From NCBI GenBank assembly GCA_030144725.1, contig JASKMD010000026.1, positions 9,328,100-9,392,099 of the forward strand: 64,000 nt of DNA, given 5' to 3'. The stretch's first letter is position 1. Each line of letters starts with the position of its first letter. The stretch is from Haematococcus lacustris. Taxonomy: Eukaryota > Chlorophyta > Chlorophyceae > Chlamydomonadales > Haematococcaceae. Made by a program: the position numbers and the translations under genes. The notes under the pieces were generated by a model. It was not told the origin of the DNA, ran no database searches, and worked only from the letters and a program-made list of their open reading frames with translations. Below, in pieces: positions 1 through 11,732 of the stretch.

Positions 1-73
1 TGATGTGCCCCGGTCCACCCACCTACCTGGCTGTGGTGCTTGGGTAGGAGCAGTAGAGGAGAGGGGCTCATGG

Positions 74-188
74 CTCTGGTGGTGCGGAAGTCATCCACCA
101 GCACCAGCTCATCAGGTCGGGTGGCGTCAATACCTGGCCGCTGGGCCACTCGCACAACTCGTGCAACCTTGCCGCAGTGCCCACACTT
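74..188 (-). pseudogene. TnpB/Fanzor-like zinc-motif fragment, copy 1
   Basis: Same fragment as at 5940-6054, one repeat period earlier: a CGHCGK zinc-type motif followed by a VDDFRTTR stretch on the minus strand. Degenerate and without a complete gene around it. Confidence 0.35.
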
Positions 189-1460
189 GCTGGCTACTGC
201 TGGAGCTGGAGCAGCCTGCACCCATGTCCGCCCATGTCCACCCAACCATCACTGCCCGGCCTTAGCACTGCCTGGACACCTCCTTTAGCTACCCATAGCA
301 CGCAAGGCACAGTGTGGTGTGGACATGGGCCTGGAAGGTGGTTTCAGAGCAATTGTGCTGCTGCTTTACCTGCCTGATGGCTACCACTGCGCGTCCCGTT
401 TTATCCAGTCATTCAGGCCCCGACAAACAGAAGGCAAGGTAGCCAAGCCTGTTACCCACCGTATGCTCCATCGTGTTGGACATGACAGCCATTCTACGGT
501 GGCGACGCGGCTGAGTGTGTCCTTGTTCACACACGGCCTCTCACACCTCAAAGGCTCGGTAGATACACCGCGTCCCGCCGCTCTTCATCCGCGGCGAGAG
601 CCATCGCAGAGGTTGTATCAACTGGGATGGCACACTGACAACGAGGCAGCCGGAGCGTCGAGTAGCGACCGGTGATGCTGTGTCGTCCTGTAGACCGGAT
701 CAACGTCTTACAAGTACCACATGAGAACGGACTGGCTCTCAAGGCTCGTCCTAATGGTGACGGTCTAGCAACTCAACACATAATCTAAGCTGAGCTAACT
801 ACATTTCCTCATGTCCGTATCCCACGCCCTTACTCACGTTGCGAGCGCCTACTTTCAGGTCGCGAGATATGTGGGGACGCGTTGTTCATGCCCTAGCTCA
901 CCCAATTCTTGTAGCCGCTGATACTGCCTGACACCAACCCCGCGACTGCCAAAGTCAGAGGGTGGCTGAGGATGGGGTCCTTGTTGCCTGCACAGAACAC
1001 CGATGGGTCAGCATACAGCCCATCACAAGCACCGGCTGGCAAGCATTGCATGGCTCACCCCTGATGTCATTGATGGCCAAGCTCGCATCCGCCAGGTCTT
1101 GCACAATGGCTCCCACTCGTAGAAGTCTGGCTAGCCGCACCATCTTCAGCTTGGCAGCTAGCACGGCAGCATCTGATGACGAGCCACCCTCCTGAGGCAC
1201 ACAGCATGGCCCTCCCTATGCTAGGCAGAGGAGGCAGGGCAGGCAGGGCGGGCAGGGTAGGCATTTGGGATGTCTTGAACAGGTCAAGCAAGAAGGGCGA
1301 GCAAGGCAGACTGCATGAGCTGGGCGGGCAGACATGTGGCAGACCTGACACTCACCGCTTGCCTCTTGGCCACGGCCTGGGCTGCTGCGGTCTCCTGGCG
1401 CAACAGCGCATGCAGCTGCAGCATGGCACAAGGCAACACCCAGGGACAGGTGGCAACTGA

Positions 1461-1619
1461 GTGTGGGAGCGCCTGGAGGCTCTGCCTGCTCCTGGCAAGG
1501 TGTACCAGCACGGCTTCAAGCTGGTCAATGACCGGCTGCCCGAGGCCAGGCAGAGGGTGCACCGGGCGGCAGAGTATTGGCGGGGCAATGCTAGCGGGGC
1601 CAGCAAGCAGCAAGCCTAG
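1461..1619 (+). pseudogene. TnpB/Fanzor-like fragment (KVYQHGFKLVNDRLPEARQR stretch), copy 1
   Basis: An open stretch between an in-frame TGA at 1458 and a TAG at 1617 encodes about 52 residues containing WERLEALPAPGKVYQHG and VNDRLPEARQRVHRAAEY. From memory this resembles part of a repeated predicted protein family of Haematococcus that ends in a TnpB/Fanzor-type RuvC motif; I cannot run a search to confirm it. It has no start codon of its own and is flanked by non-coding sequence, so it is read as debris. Confidence 0.35.
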
Positions 1620-2258
1620 CTCATCGGGCTAATCTAGGCCCTACAAGCATATGAAGCTGTTGCATAAAACAGAGAGCCCAGTAGTGAGGGATAGAAGGTG
1701 CCACCGGGTTTAAAGATTGTAGCTGTAGACAAGCACCAGCCGCATGGGTCACAGCACCCTGCTGGTGGTGAAGTTGCATCAAGGCATCAAGCAGGCAGTT
1801 GAGACAGGAGGTTGCAGCAGAGTGGGCATACAAGTCAACCAGGCCGACATTAAGGTCAGTACGGTCTTTGGACAGCGGCTGCAGGTGGCCAAGCCTTCAG
1901 TCTCACTATGGTTGCCTCTTCACGCATCGCGTTGCTGGCCCAGCAACGACTTACATTTCAGGCTTGCAAAATATACATGTTGATCACGAAACAAATTCGA
2001 CTAAACAAATCATGTTTGTGGCTGCTGATGTGTCTCTCCTCGGCTCAAGGAATAAAAATTGGTTGCTCTGCATCCTGCTCGCGAAACTCCTACAATGATT
2101 TGTATGTGACAACTGTGGATATGAACACTGAAGGTACGTAGCAATGCCGAACTGACTGTCTTTGAAGCAAGGACCAAGATGATATTGCCAAGGCTGCCTA
2201 GAAGCGTGCGCCCATGTGGGACAGCGATGGAAGGGTGCATATTGCATACCCTGACAGC

Positions 2259-4211
2259 TCATGACGGAGGTGCTGCACGGGGCAGCGACGTGGGGGGGTA
2301 GGCTGGGGGAGATGGCGCTGCAGATGGCGAAGGAAGCGATAACAAGCCAGCTGGTACTGGCAGGGACCTGCTCTCTGCAAGCTGGCCTTGGCTCCCCACG
2401 TACTTGCAGGAGCCTGTGCCATTCCATCCCCACTTGCGTCCTGCAAACACAGATCAAGCATGTTTGTTGAACAATGGGTTCATGGTGTTGCGCTCATGAG
2501 CCATTACTTCACTCCATGTCAAGCCAAATGTGCTGCCTGTGATATGCACGCGACTGCACGCACCAGAAGCATCCAGCTGGTGGTTGAAGTCAGTCAGAGC
2601 CTGAGGGCATACCGGTGCCGTGTCCCACGAGGATGTGACCACAGCCATGCTGGAGTTGGTGGGAACTGCACTTGTGGTATTGTGAACTGTATTGATGGAG
2701 TTTGCCGTGCCAGCTGGTGAGGCAGCTGTGTCAGCTGGGGGCTGGCGGACATAGCCATTGTAATAGCGAGCTGTACCATACACTGCTGATTTGTATGCGC
2801 ATGGCTTCCCGTTGTCATACCCCCTGCACAAGCAACAAGATGGCTGTAGGGTCTACACTCCCATGTGAAAGAGCAGACAAGGCATGCCAGCTAGCAGGCA
2901 AGCTGTCGCCTAGTTTTCAAGGTTGCCATTGACAGAGGCTGGTCAAGCCAAGGGCAGGCGCAAATGTGATGCTATTGGTTTAGTCAGGACCTTACGCAAA
3001 CGTCAGCTGGCAAGCTGCCAAGCCGGCAACTAGAATGCAAATGCGGTCACGCTGTTGTGCTTGTCAGCAAAGCAAGCATGGCAGGCATGGCGTGCATGTC
3101 TGTTGGAGCTTCTTACCATAGCCTGCCATTGACATCAGACTGTGATGATGTAGCTGTTGGAGCATTGCGGCAAGCTGTTGCGGTGTCAAACAGCAAGTCT
3201 TGCTGTGAAGAGCTGGTGATTGTAGCAAGTACATCTGTCTGTGTTGTGTTGTTGGGTGTAGTCGCTAGCTTGTCCATGGTGTCGTTCCCACCAAGCAGAG
3301 GGTTGTCCGACTGCACATGTAAGCAAGAAAGGCCCACATCAGATCAGCTATCTAGTCAGCGCCAACTGGGCTGCGAGATGTGCTGGCATTCATTGGACGC
3401 AGCTTCCACACACTATGCCAAGATGCGATGATGTGATGTGTACCCACCAGGTCATTCACTGTCGCATTTGTGGCTACTGATGCCATGCCAGCTTGCACCT
3501 CTGAGTAGCACAAAGGATGTGCTGCAGGTGCTGCAGCACGCAAGAGCCTGCGGCTCGTCTTCAGAATAGAGTGTGGCAGGGCCAGGGGTCTGCCACTGGA
3601 AGAACGGAAGGCGCAAGAAGCATTGGACTCCCAGCCCCTGCAGATTGGGACAAAAGAAGCCACGTGGCACTAGCACATCTGCCAGTATACATCACGTGCC
3701 AGTGCAGAATAGCAGAGCATCCGGTATGTACATGGTGGTACTCACCATAAGTTACCCAAGTTGTCTGGCTTTGCATTTTGTACAGTTGGTGCTGCCTTGC
3801 ACAAAGGCGCACTCTGGAACTCGGTACACAGCAGTGTAGAGCTACTGTGCACCGCACAAGTCCTGTTGAGAGCTGTGTCCCAGGCCCACGAGTGTCCAAG
3901 GCTATCTTCCTTCACAGTTGCATTTCTGTATGTGACACAGCTGGGTGCCTGGCCCCAGCTCAAGGTCTCCTGCAGGAGGGGAGCAGTAACAGTGTTACAG
4001 CGAGCTGCCCTGGACAGAAGGTTGGTCGGGGTGCTCGCGACGGCGGGCTGGGGCGCACCGTGCCATTTGCCACCGCCGACTCCGGTGAAGGAAGGGAGGA
4101 GCTGTTGACGCCAATGACGCCGTGGTCAAGGACAGCAGAGGTGTTGACGGGCTGTCCGTGCGCGCACCGGAGCACAAACGGCACAAGGAATAGTGCAAGG
4201 ATGGATGGCAT
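2259..4211 (-). CDS. secreted modular Cys/Trp-repeat protein, copy 1 (six exons)
   Basis: Exons 4211-4059, 3969-3746, 3637-3448, 3310-3117, 2823-2513 and 2440-2259 join in phase to 417 codons plus stop; donors are GTGCGC, GTGAGT, GTGGGT, GTAAGA and GTGAAG, and every acceptor ends in CAG. The ATG at 4211 opens a classic signal peptide (MPSILALFLVPFVLRCAHG), so the product should enter the secretory pathway. The mature part has many N-glycosylation sequons (NTS, NSS, NAT, NRT, NTT, NGT). Repeated modules of the pattern L-W-G-[WY]-x-[NG]-x-x-x-C-[AK]-[FY]-[RK] sit directly across the intron junctions, and S-W-D-T-A-P-x-C occurs in exon 5. I recall similar modules in extracellular, possibly carbohydrate-binding proteins of volvocine algae, but cannot verify this. 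No catalytic domain is visible; a Pro-rich tail ends the protein. The first donor and the exon 5/6 join are the least certain. Confidence 0.65.
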
Positions 4212-4652
4212 TGTGTTCACGCAGCTGAGCGCAAGTTTAGTTCGCCAAGAATTGTGTGGAGGCTGCGTCTCTTTCTAGTGCAGATGCGTGGATGAGAGGT
4301 GGTGATGCGGTCATCCGGGGTGCCGAGGTGTTTGTGCATCCTGGTGAGTGACCTGAGTGATTGACGCTTGCACATGTTACACTAGCGCAGGTCGGTAGCA
4401 AGGAGCCCGCACAATGTTGTCGTCGTCGTCGTCTTCGGTGATAGCGTCGTATGATCTGGCAAGCTGCGCAAGTCGTGCAAGTCGTGCAAGTCGCAGACTG
4501 ACTGACCCGCCCAGCCGGTCCTCCACCAGCATCCAGCCCTGTGAAGACCCCGTGCAGTAGCAGGCAGATTTCGGCGACCTCCTGATACCATTAATAGCTC
4601 CAAGGGCAGCTGCACACTCTCCCCAGTGTGATGGAAGCTGTGGCCGGGCAGG

Positions 4653-5284
4653 GTGGTGCTGGCGGATGTGCACTGCACCAGCTGGGTCCCTTCAGCTGTG
4701 AACAAGCCCCAGCCCTGTGCGATTAAGCTGAACAAATGCAAGGCCTCCAGGCCTGAGGTCCGGAAGCCGACAGTGGGGCAGAGGGACCATCACTTGCTGC
4801 GTCCAGCATGGAGCCAGCAACGTGACCAGCCAGTGCAGGGCCTGATGTGTTGCCCGGTAGTAGCCCCATGCATCCTGCCAAAGCCCCCATGCAGCAGCCA
4901 GGAAGCCACACAGCCAGCAGCCTCAGAGCCTGAGCCCAGCACTCCCTCGCCAGCCAAGCGCAGCAAGCGCACCAAGGCTCAGCAGGCAGCTGAGCCCGTC
5001 AAGCCCACCAAGGGCAAGGGCAAGGGAAAGCTGCTGAATCCAAGACCCCACCACAACCAGGCAGGTGGCTGGACAAGGACTGCAATGCAACGTTGAACAT
5101 GCAGCGCATTGGGGAGAGCAGGCGGTGCCCGCCGGAGCTGTGCTGGTGGCCAGACCTGCCAGGTCTGCCAACCAAGGGCAAGGAGTACCCTGAGCTGGGC
5201 TACAAGCGGCTGCGAGACTCGCCCGCCCAAGGCCCAGCAGCAGCAGCAGTAGCCTGTGGCACAGTAGTATGTGTCGCCATTTGA
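4653..5284 (+). pseudogene. TnpB/Fanzor-like C-terminal remnant, copy 1
   Basis: One frame (4653-5096) encodes a Pro/Lys-rich linker (EPEPSTPSPAKRSKRTKAQQ and a KGKGKGK run). A second frame, from about 5030, continues with KDCNATLNMQRIGES and WWPDLPGLPTKGKEYPELGY. The D-x-N-A-x-x-N-x-x-R pattern is the usual look of the third RuvC motif of TnpB and Fanzor nucleases. The switch of frame near 5025 means a single-base indel, so this copy is broken. I recall near-identical predicted proteins in Haematococcus. No upstream catalytic half is present within the unit. Confidence 0.45.
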
Positions 5285-5939
5285 GCTGTCATCAGCTTAC
5301 AAACAGTGCATGTCAGTCATGCCAACTCTAGGCGATAGCCCTGCCACAGGGGTCAGGTAATAGTGTAGGTGGCAGGCGCCCATGCCATGTGCATGGGAAC
5401 ATAACTCCACACAGACAACACCATTGTGTAGTGACCCCTAGTGGTCCACTCCAATCTCGGCCCTAGTGAGGGCCAAGGTGCTGAAGTCAAGGAATAAGCC
5501 AGGCCACATGCGGCTGCAAGATGGCACACTGAAGGCCAAGCAGCACCAGCAGCAGCAGGCGAGGCAGGCACAGTAGTGTGCACACATCAGCTTACATAAA
5601 CACCTGTCCGTTATGCCAAGTCGTACTATAGCCCTGGCACAACTGTTAGGCAATAGTGAACAAAACGCTAGGCAATAGACACGTGGAAGGCGCCCATGCC
5701 ATGTGTGGTGGAACACACCTCCATACAAATAAAACACCATCCCCAGCGAGGGTCCCATAGTAAGGGTAACTCATTGTGCATGCGCGTTGGAACTTGTTGC
5801 CTGTTGGGCTGATGCTGGCATCTTGGGGAGGTGCTGACAGCTAAGGTACCTGGTCCTCAGCTGAGCTGATGTGCCCCGGTCCACCCACCTACCTGGCTGT
5901 GGTGCTTGGGTAGGAGCAGTAGAGGAGAGGGGCTCATGG

Positions 5940-6054
5940 CTCTGGTGGTGCGGAAGTCATCCACCAGCACCAGCTCATCAGGTCGGGTGGCGTCAATACC
6001 TGGCCGCTGGGCCACTCGCACAACTCGTGCAACCTTGCCGCAGTGCCCACACTT
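5940..6054 (-). pseudogene. TnpB/Fanzor-like zinc-motif fragment, copy 2
   Basis: The minus strand reads KCGHCGKVARVVRVAQRPGI followed by ELVLVDDFRTTR. The C-x2-C motif and the VD-[DE]-F-R-T-[TS]-R stretch resemble the region before the zinc finger of TnpB/Fanzor proteins. It runs opposite to the other fragments of the unit and sits just inside the unit junction, so the parent element has been rearranged. Confidence 0.38.
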
Positions 6055-7326
6055 GCTGGCTACTGCTGGAGCTGGAGCAGCCTGCACCCATGTCCGCCCA
6101 TGTCCACCCAACCATCACTGCCCGGCCTTAGCACTGCCTGGACACCTCCTTTAGCTACCCATAGCACGCAAGGCACAGTGTGGTGTGGACATGGGCCTGG
6201 AAGGTGGTTTCAGAGCAATTGTGCTGCTGCTTTACCTGCCTGATGGCTACCACTGCGCGTCCCGTTTTATCCAGTCATTCAGGCCCCGACAAACAGAAGG
6301 CAAGGTAGCCAAGCCTGTTACCCACCGTATGCTCCATCGTGTTGGACATGACAGCCATTCTACGGTGGCGACGCGGCTGAGTGTGTCCTTGTTCACACAC
6401 GGCCTCTCACACCTCAAAGGCTCGGTAGATACACCGCGTCCCGCCGCTCTTCATCCGCGGCGAGAGCCATCGCAGAGGTTGTATCAACTGGGATGGCACA
6501 CTGACAACGAGGCAGCCGGAGCGTCGAGTAGCGACCGGTGATGCTGTGTCGTCCTGTAGACCGGATCAACGTCTTACAAGTACCACATGAGAACGGACTG
6601 GCTCTCAAGGCTCGTCCTAATGGTGACGGTCTAGCAACTCAACACATAATCTAAGCTGAGCTAACTACATTTCCTCATGTCCGTATCCCACGCCCTTACT
6701 CACGTTGCGAGCGCCTACTTTCAGGTCGCGAGATATGTGGGGACGCGTTGTTCATGCCCTAGCTCACCCAATTCTTGTAGCCGCTGATACTGCCTGACAC
6801 CAACCCCGCGACTGCCAAAGTCAGAGGGTGGCTGAGGATGGGGTCCTTGTTGCCTGCACAGAACACCGATGGGTCAGCATACAGCCCATCACAAGCACCG
6901 GCTGGCAAGCATTGCATGGCTCACCCCTGATGTCATTGATGGCCAAGCTCGCATCCGCCAGGTCTTGCACAATGGCTCCCACTCGTAGAAGTCTGGCTAG
7001 CCGCACCATCTTCAGCTTGGCAGCTAGCACGGCAGCATCTGATGACGAGCCACCCTCCTGAGGCACACAGCATGGCCCTCCCTATGCTAGGCAGAGGAGG
7101 CAGGGCAGGCAGGGCGGGCAGGGTAGGCATTTGGGATGTCTTGAACAGGTCAAGCAAGAAGGGCGAGCAAGGCAGACTGCATGAGCTGGGCGGGCAGACG
7201 TGTGGCAGACCTGACACTCACCGCTTGCCTCTTGGCCACGGCCTGGGCTAGTGCAGTCTCCTGGCGCAACAGCGCATGCAGCTGCAGCATGGCACAAGGC
7301 AACACCCAGGGACAGGTGGCAACTGA

Positions 7327-7485
7327 GTGTGGGAGCGCCTGGAGGCTCTGCCTGCTCCTGGCAAGGTGTACCAGCACGGCTTCAAGCTGGTCAATGACCG
7401 GCTGCCCGAGGCCAGGCAGAGGGTGCACCGGGCGGCAGAGTATTGGCGGGGCAATGCTAGCGGGGCCAGCAAGCAGCAAGCCTAG
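7327..7485 (+). pseudogene. TnpB/Fanzor-like fragment, copy 2
   Basis: Repeat copy of the fragment at 1461-1619, same reading frame and stop. Confidence 0.35.
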
Positions 7486-8124
7486 CTCATCGGGCTAATC
7501 TAGGCCCTACAAGCATATGAAGCTGTTGCATAAAACAGAGAGCCCAGTAGTGAGGGATAGAAGGTGCCACCGGGTTTAAAGATTGTAGCTGTAGACAAGC
7601 ACCAGCCGCATGGGTCACAGCACCCTGCTGGTGGTGAAGTTGCATCAAGGCATCAAGCAGGCAGTTGAGACAGGAGGTTGCAGCAGAGTGGGCATACAAG
7701 TCAACCAGGCCGACATTAAGGTCAGTACGGTCTTTGGACAGCGGCTGCAGGTGGCCAAGCCTTCAGTCTCACTATGGTTGCCTCTTCACGCATCGCGTTG
7801 CTGGCCCAGCAACGACTTACATTTCAGGCTTGCAAAATATACATGTTGATCACGAAACAAATTCGACTAAACAAATCATGTTTGTGGCTGCTGATGTGTC
7901 TCTCCTCGGCTCAAGGAATAAAAATTGGTTGCTCTGCATCCTGCTCGCGAAACTCCTACAATGATTTGTATGTGACAACTGTGGATATGAACACTGAAGG
8001 TACGTAGCAATGCCGAACTGACTGTCTTTGAAGCAAGGACCAAGATGATATTGCCAAGGCTGCCTAGAAGCGTGCGCCCATGTGGGACAGCGATGGAAGG
8101 GTGCATATTGCATACCCTGACAGC

Positions 8125-10077
8125 TCATGACGGAGGTGCTGCACGGGGCAGCGACGTGGGGGGGTAGGCTGGGGGAGATGGCGCTGCAGATGGCGAAGGA
8201 AGCGATAACAAGCCAGCTGGTACTGGCAGGGACCTGCTCTCTGCAAGCTGGCCTTGGCTCCCCACGTACTTGCAGGAGCCTGTGCCATTCCATCCCCACT
8301 TGCGTCCTGCAAACACAGATCAAGCATGTTTGTTGAACAATGGGTTCATGGTGTTGCGCTCATGAGCCATTACTTCACTCCATGTCAAGCCAAATGTGCT
8401 GCCTGTGATATGCACGCGACTGCACGCACCAGAAGCATCCAGCTGGTGGTTGAAGTCAGTCAGAGCCTGAGGGCATACCGGTGCCGTGTCCCACGAGGAT
8501 GTGACCACAGCCATGCTGGAGTTGGTGGGAACTGCACTTGTGGTATTGTGAACTGTATTGATGGAGTTTGCCGTGCCAGCTGGTGAGGCAGCTGTGTCAG
8601 CTGGGGGCTGGCGGACATAGCCATTGTAATAGCGAGCTGTACCATACACTGCTGATTTGTATGCGCATGGCTTCCCGTTGTCATACCCCCTGCACAAGCA
8701 ACAAGATGGCTGTAGGGTCTACACTCCCATGTGAAAGAGCAGACAAGGCATGCCAGCTAGCAGGCAAGCTGTCGCCTAGCTTTCAAGGTTGCCATTGACA
8801 GAGGCTGGTCAAGCCAAGGGCAGGCGCAAATGTGATGCTATTGGTTTAGTCAGGACCTTACGCAAACGTCAGCTGGCAAGCTGCCAAGCCGGCAACTAGA
8901 ATGCAAATGCGGTCACGCTGTTGTGCTTGTCAGCAAAGCAAGCATGGCAGGCATGGCGTGCATGTCTGCTGGAGCTTCTTACCATAGCCTGCCATTGACA
9001 TCAGACTGTGATGATGTAGCTGTTGGAGCATTGCGGCAAGCTGTTGCGGTGTCAAACAGCAAGTCTTGCTGTGAAGAGCTGGTGATTGTAGCAAGTACAT
9101 CTGTCTGTGTTGTGTTGTTGGGTGTAGTCGCTAGCTTGTCCATGGTGTCGTTCCCACCAAGCAGAGGGTTGTCCGACTGCACATGTAAGCAAGAAAGGCC
9201 CACATCAGATCAGCTATCTAGTCAGCGCCAACTGGGCTGCGAGATGTGCTGGCATTCATTGGACGCAGCTTCCACACACTATGCCAAGATGCGATGATGT
9301 GATGTGTACCCACCAGGTCATTCACTGTCGCATTTGTGGGTACTGATGCCATGCCAGCTTGCACCTCTGAGTAGCACAAAGGATGTGCTGCAGGTGCTGC
9401 AGCACGCAAGAGCCTGCGGCTCGTCTTCAGAATAGAGTATGGCAGGGCCAGGGGTCTGCCACTGGAAGAACGGAAGGCGCAAGAAGCATTGGACTCCCAG
9501 CCCCTGCAGATTGGGACAAAAGAAGCCACGTGGCACTAGCACATCTGCCAGTATACATCACGTGCCAGTGCAGAATAGCAGAGCATCCGGTATGTACACG
9601 GTGGTACTCACCATAAGTTATCCAAGTTGTCTGGCTTTGCATTTTGTACAGTTGGCGCTGCCTTGCACAAAGGCGCACTCTGGAACTCGGTACACAGCAG
9701 TGTAGAGCTACTGTGCACCGCACAAGTCCTGTTGAGAGCTGTGTCCCAGGCCCACGAGTGTCCAAGGCTATCTTCCTTCACAGTTGCATTTCTGTATGTG
9801 ACACAGCTGGGTGCCTGGCCCCAGCTCAAGGTCTCCTGCAGGAGGGGAGCAGTAACAGTGTTACAGCGAGCTGCCCTGGACAGAAGGTTGGTCGGGGTGC
9901 TCGCGACGGCGGGCTGGGGCGCACCGTGCCATTTGCCACCGCCGACTCCGGTGAAGGAAGGGAGGAGCTGTTGACGCCAATGACGCTGTGGTCAAGGACA
10001 GCAGAGGTGTTGACGGGCTGTCCGTGCGCGCACCGGAGCACAAACGGCACAAGGAATAGTGCAAGGATGGATGGCAT
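8125..10077 (-). CDS. secreted modular Cys/Trp-repeat protein, copy 2 (six exons)
   Basis: Second copy of the gene at 2259-4211, shifted by exactly 5,866 bp, with all splice sites and the reading frame kept. Missense differences include a Gly-to-Ser change in the signal-peptide exon and a Gly-to-Asp change near the end of exon 2. Frame conservation with amino-acid variation suggests the gene, not only the repeat, is maintained or very young. Exons: 10077-9925, 9835-9612, 9503-9314, 9176-8983, 8689-8379, 8306-8125. Confidence 0.63.
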
Positions 10078-10518
10078 TGTGTTCACGCAGCTGAGCGCAA
10101 GTTTAGTTCGCTAAGAATTGTGTGGAGGCAGCGTCTCTTTTTAATGCAGCTGCGTGGATGAAAGGTGGCGATGCGGTCATCCGGGGTGCCGAGGTGTTTG
10201 TGCATCCTGGTGAGTGACCTGAGTGATTGACGCTTGCACATGTTACACTAGCGCAGGTCGGTAGCAAGGAGCCCGCACAATGTCGTCGTCGTCGTCGTCT
10301 TCGGTGATAGCGTCGTATGATCTGGCAAGCTGCGCAAGTCGTGCAAGTCGTGCAAGTCGCAGACTGACTGACCCGCCCAGCCGGTCCTCCACCAGCATCC
10401 AGCCCTGTGAAGACCCCGTGCAGTAGCAGGCAGATTTCGGCGACCTCCTGATACCATTAATAGCTCCAAGGGCAGCTGCACACTCTCCCCAGTGTGCTGG
10501 AAGCTGTGGCCGGGCAGG

Positions 10519-11150
10519 GTGGTGCTGGCGGATGTGCACTGCACCAGCTGGGTCCCTTCAGCTGTGAACAAGCCCCAGCCCTGTGCGATCAAGCTGAACA
10601 AATGCAAGGCCTCCAGGCCTGAGGTCCGGAAGCCGACAGTGGGGCAGAGGGACCATCACTTGCTGCGTCCAGCATGGAGCCAGCAACGTGACCAGCCAGT
10701 GCAGGGCCTGATGTGTTGCCCGGTAGTAGCCCCATGCATCCTGCCAAAGCCCCCATGCAGCAGCCAGGAAGCCACACAGCCAGCAGCCTCCGAGCCTGAG
10801 CCCAGCACTCCCTCGCCAGCCAAGCGCAGCAAGCGCACCAAGGCTCAGCAGGCAGCTGAGCCCGTCAAGCCCACCAAGGGCAAGGGCAAGGGAAAGCTGC
10901 TGAATCCAAGACCCCACCACAACCAGGCAGGTGGCTGGACAAGGACTGCAATGCAACGTTGAACATGCAGCGCATTGGGGAGAGCAGGCGGTGCCCGCCG
11001 GAGCTGTGCTGGTGGCCAGACCTGCCAGGTCTGCCAACCAAGGGCAAGGAGTACCCTGAGCTGGGCTACAAGCGGCTGCGAGACTCGCCCGCCCAAGGCC
11101 CAGCAGCAGCAGCAGTAGCCTGTGGCACAGTAGTATGTGTCGCCATTTGA
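10519..11150 (+). pseudogene. TnpB/Fanzor-like C-terminal remnant, copy 2
   Basis: Repeat copy of 4653-5284 with the same frame break between the KGKGK linker and the DCNATLNMQR motif, so the break predates the duplication. Confidence 0.45.
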
Positions 11151-11732
11151 GCTGTCATCAGCTTACAAACAGTGCATGTCAGTCATGCCAACTCTAGGCG
11201 ATAGCCCTGCCACAGGGGTCAGGTAATAGTGTAGGTGGCAGGCGCCCATGCCATGTGCATGGGAACATAACTCCACACAGACAACACCATTGTGTAGTGA
11301 CCCCTAGTGGTCCACTCCAATCTCGGCCCTAGTGAGGGCCAAGGTGCTGAAGTCAAGGAGTAAGCCAGGCCACATGCGGCTGCAAGATGGCACACTGAAG
11401 GCCAAGCAGCACCAGCAGCAGCAGGCGAGGCAGGCACAGTAGTGTGCACACATCAGCTTACATAAACACCTGTCCGTTATGCCAAGTCGTACTATAGCCC
11501 TGGCACAACTGTTAGGCAATAGTGAACAAAACGCTAGGCAATAGACACGTGGAAGGCGCCCATGCCATGTGTGGTGGAACACACCTCCATACAAATAAAA
11601 CACCATCCCCAGCGAGGGTCCCATAGTAAGGGTAACTCATTGTGCATGCGCGTTGGAACTTGTTGCCTGTTGGGCTGATGCTGGCATCTTGGGGAGGTGC
11701 TGACAGCTAAGGTACCTGGTCCTCAGCTGAGC

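Larger units (their letters stand above)
1..5866. repeat. 5,866-bp tandem unit, copy 1
   Basis: The sequence beginning TGATGTGCCCCGGTCC at position 1 starts again at 5867 and 11733, so the region is a head-to-tail tandem array with a period of exactly 5,866 bp. Copies differ by scattered single-base changes only (for example near 1336 versus 7202), which implies recent duplication or homogenisation. Each full unit contains one six-exon minus-strand gene and three stretches of TnpB/Fanzor-like debris. The left edge of the array lies outside the window. The stretches 245-1460 and 5285-5866 hold no gene I can support. Confidence 0.97.
5867..11732. repeat. 5,866-bp tandem unit, copy 2
   Basis: Second full copy of the unit starting at position 1, with the same gene and the same debris. 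It is closely similar to copy 1, with scattered substitutions and very few length changes, for example the CGT-codon run near 10279-10300 versus 4413-4434. Confidence 0.97.
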
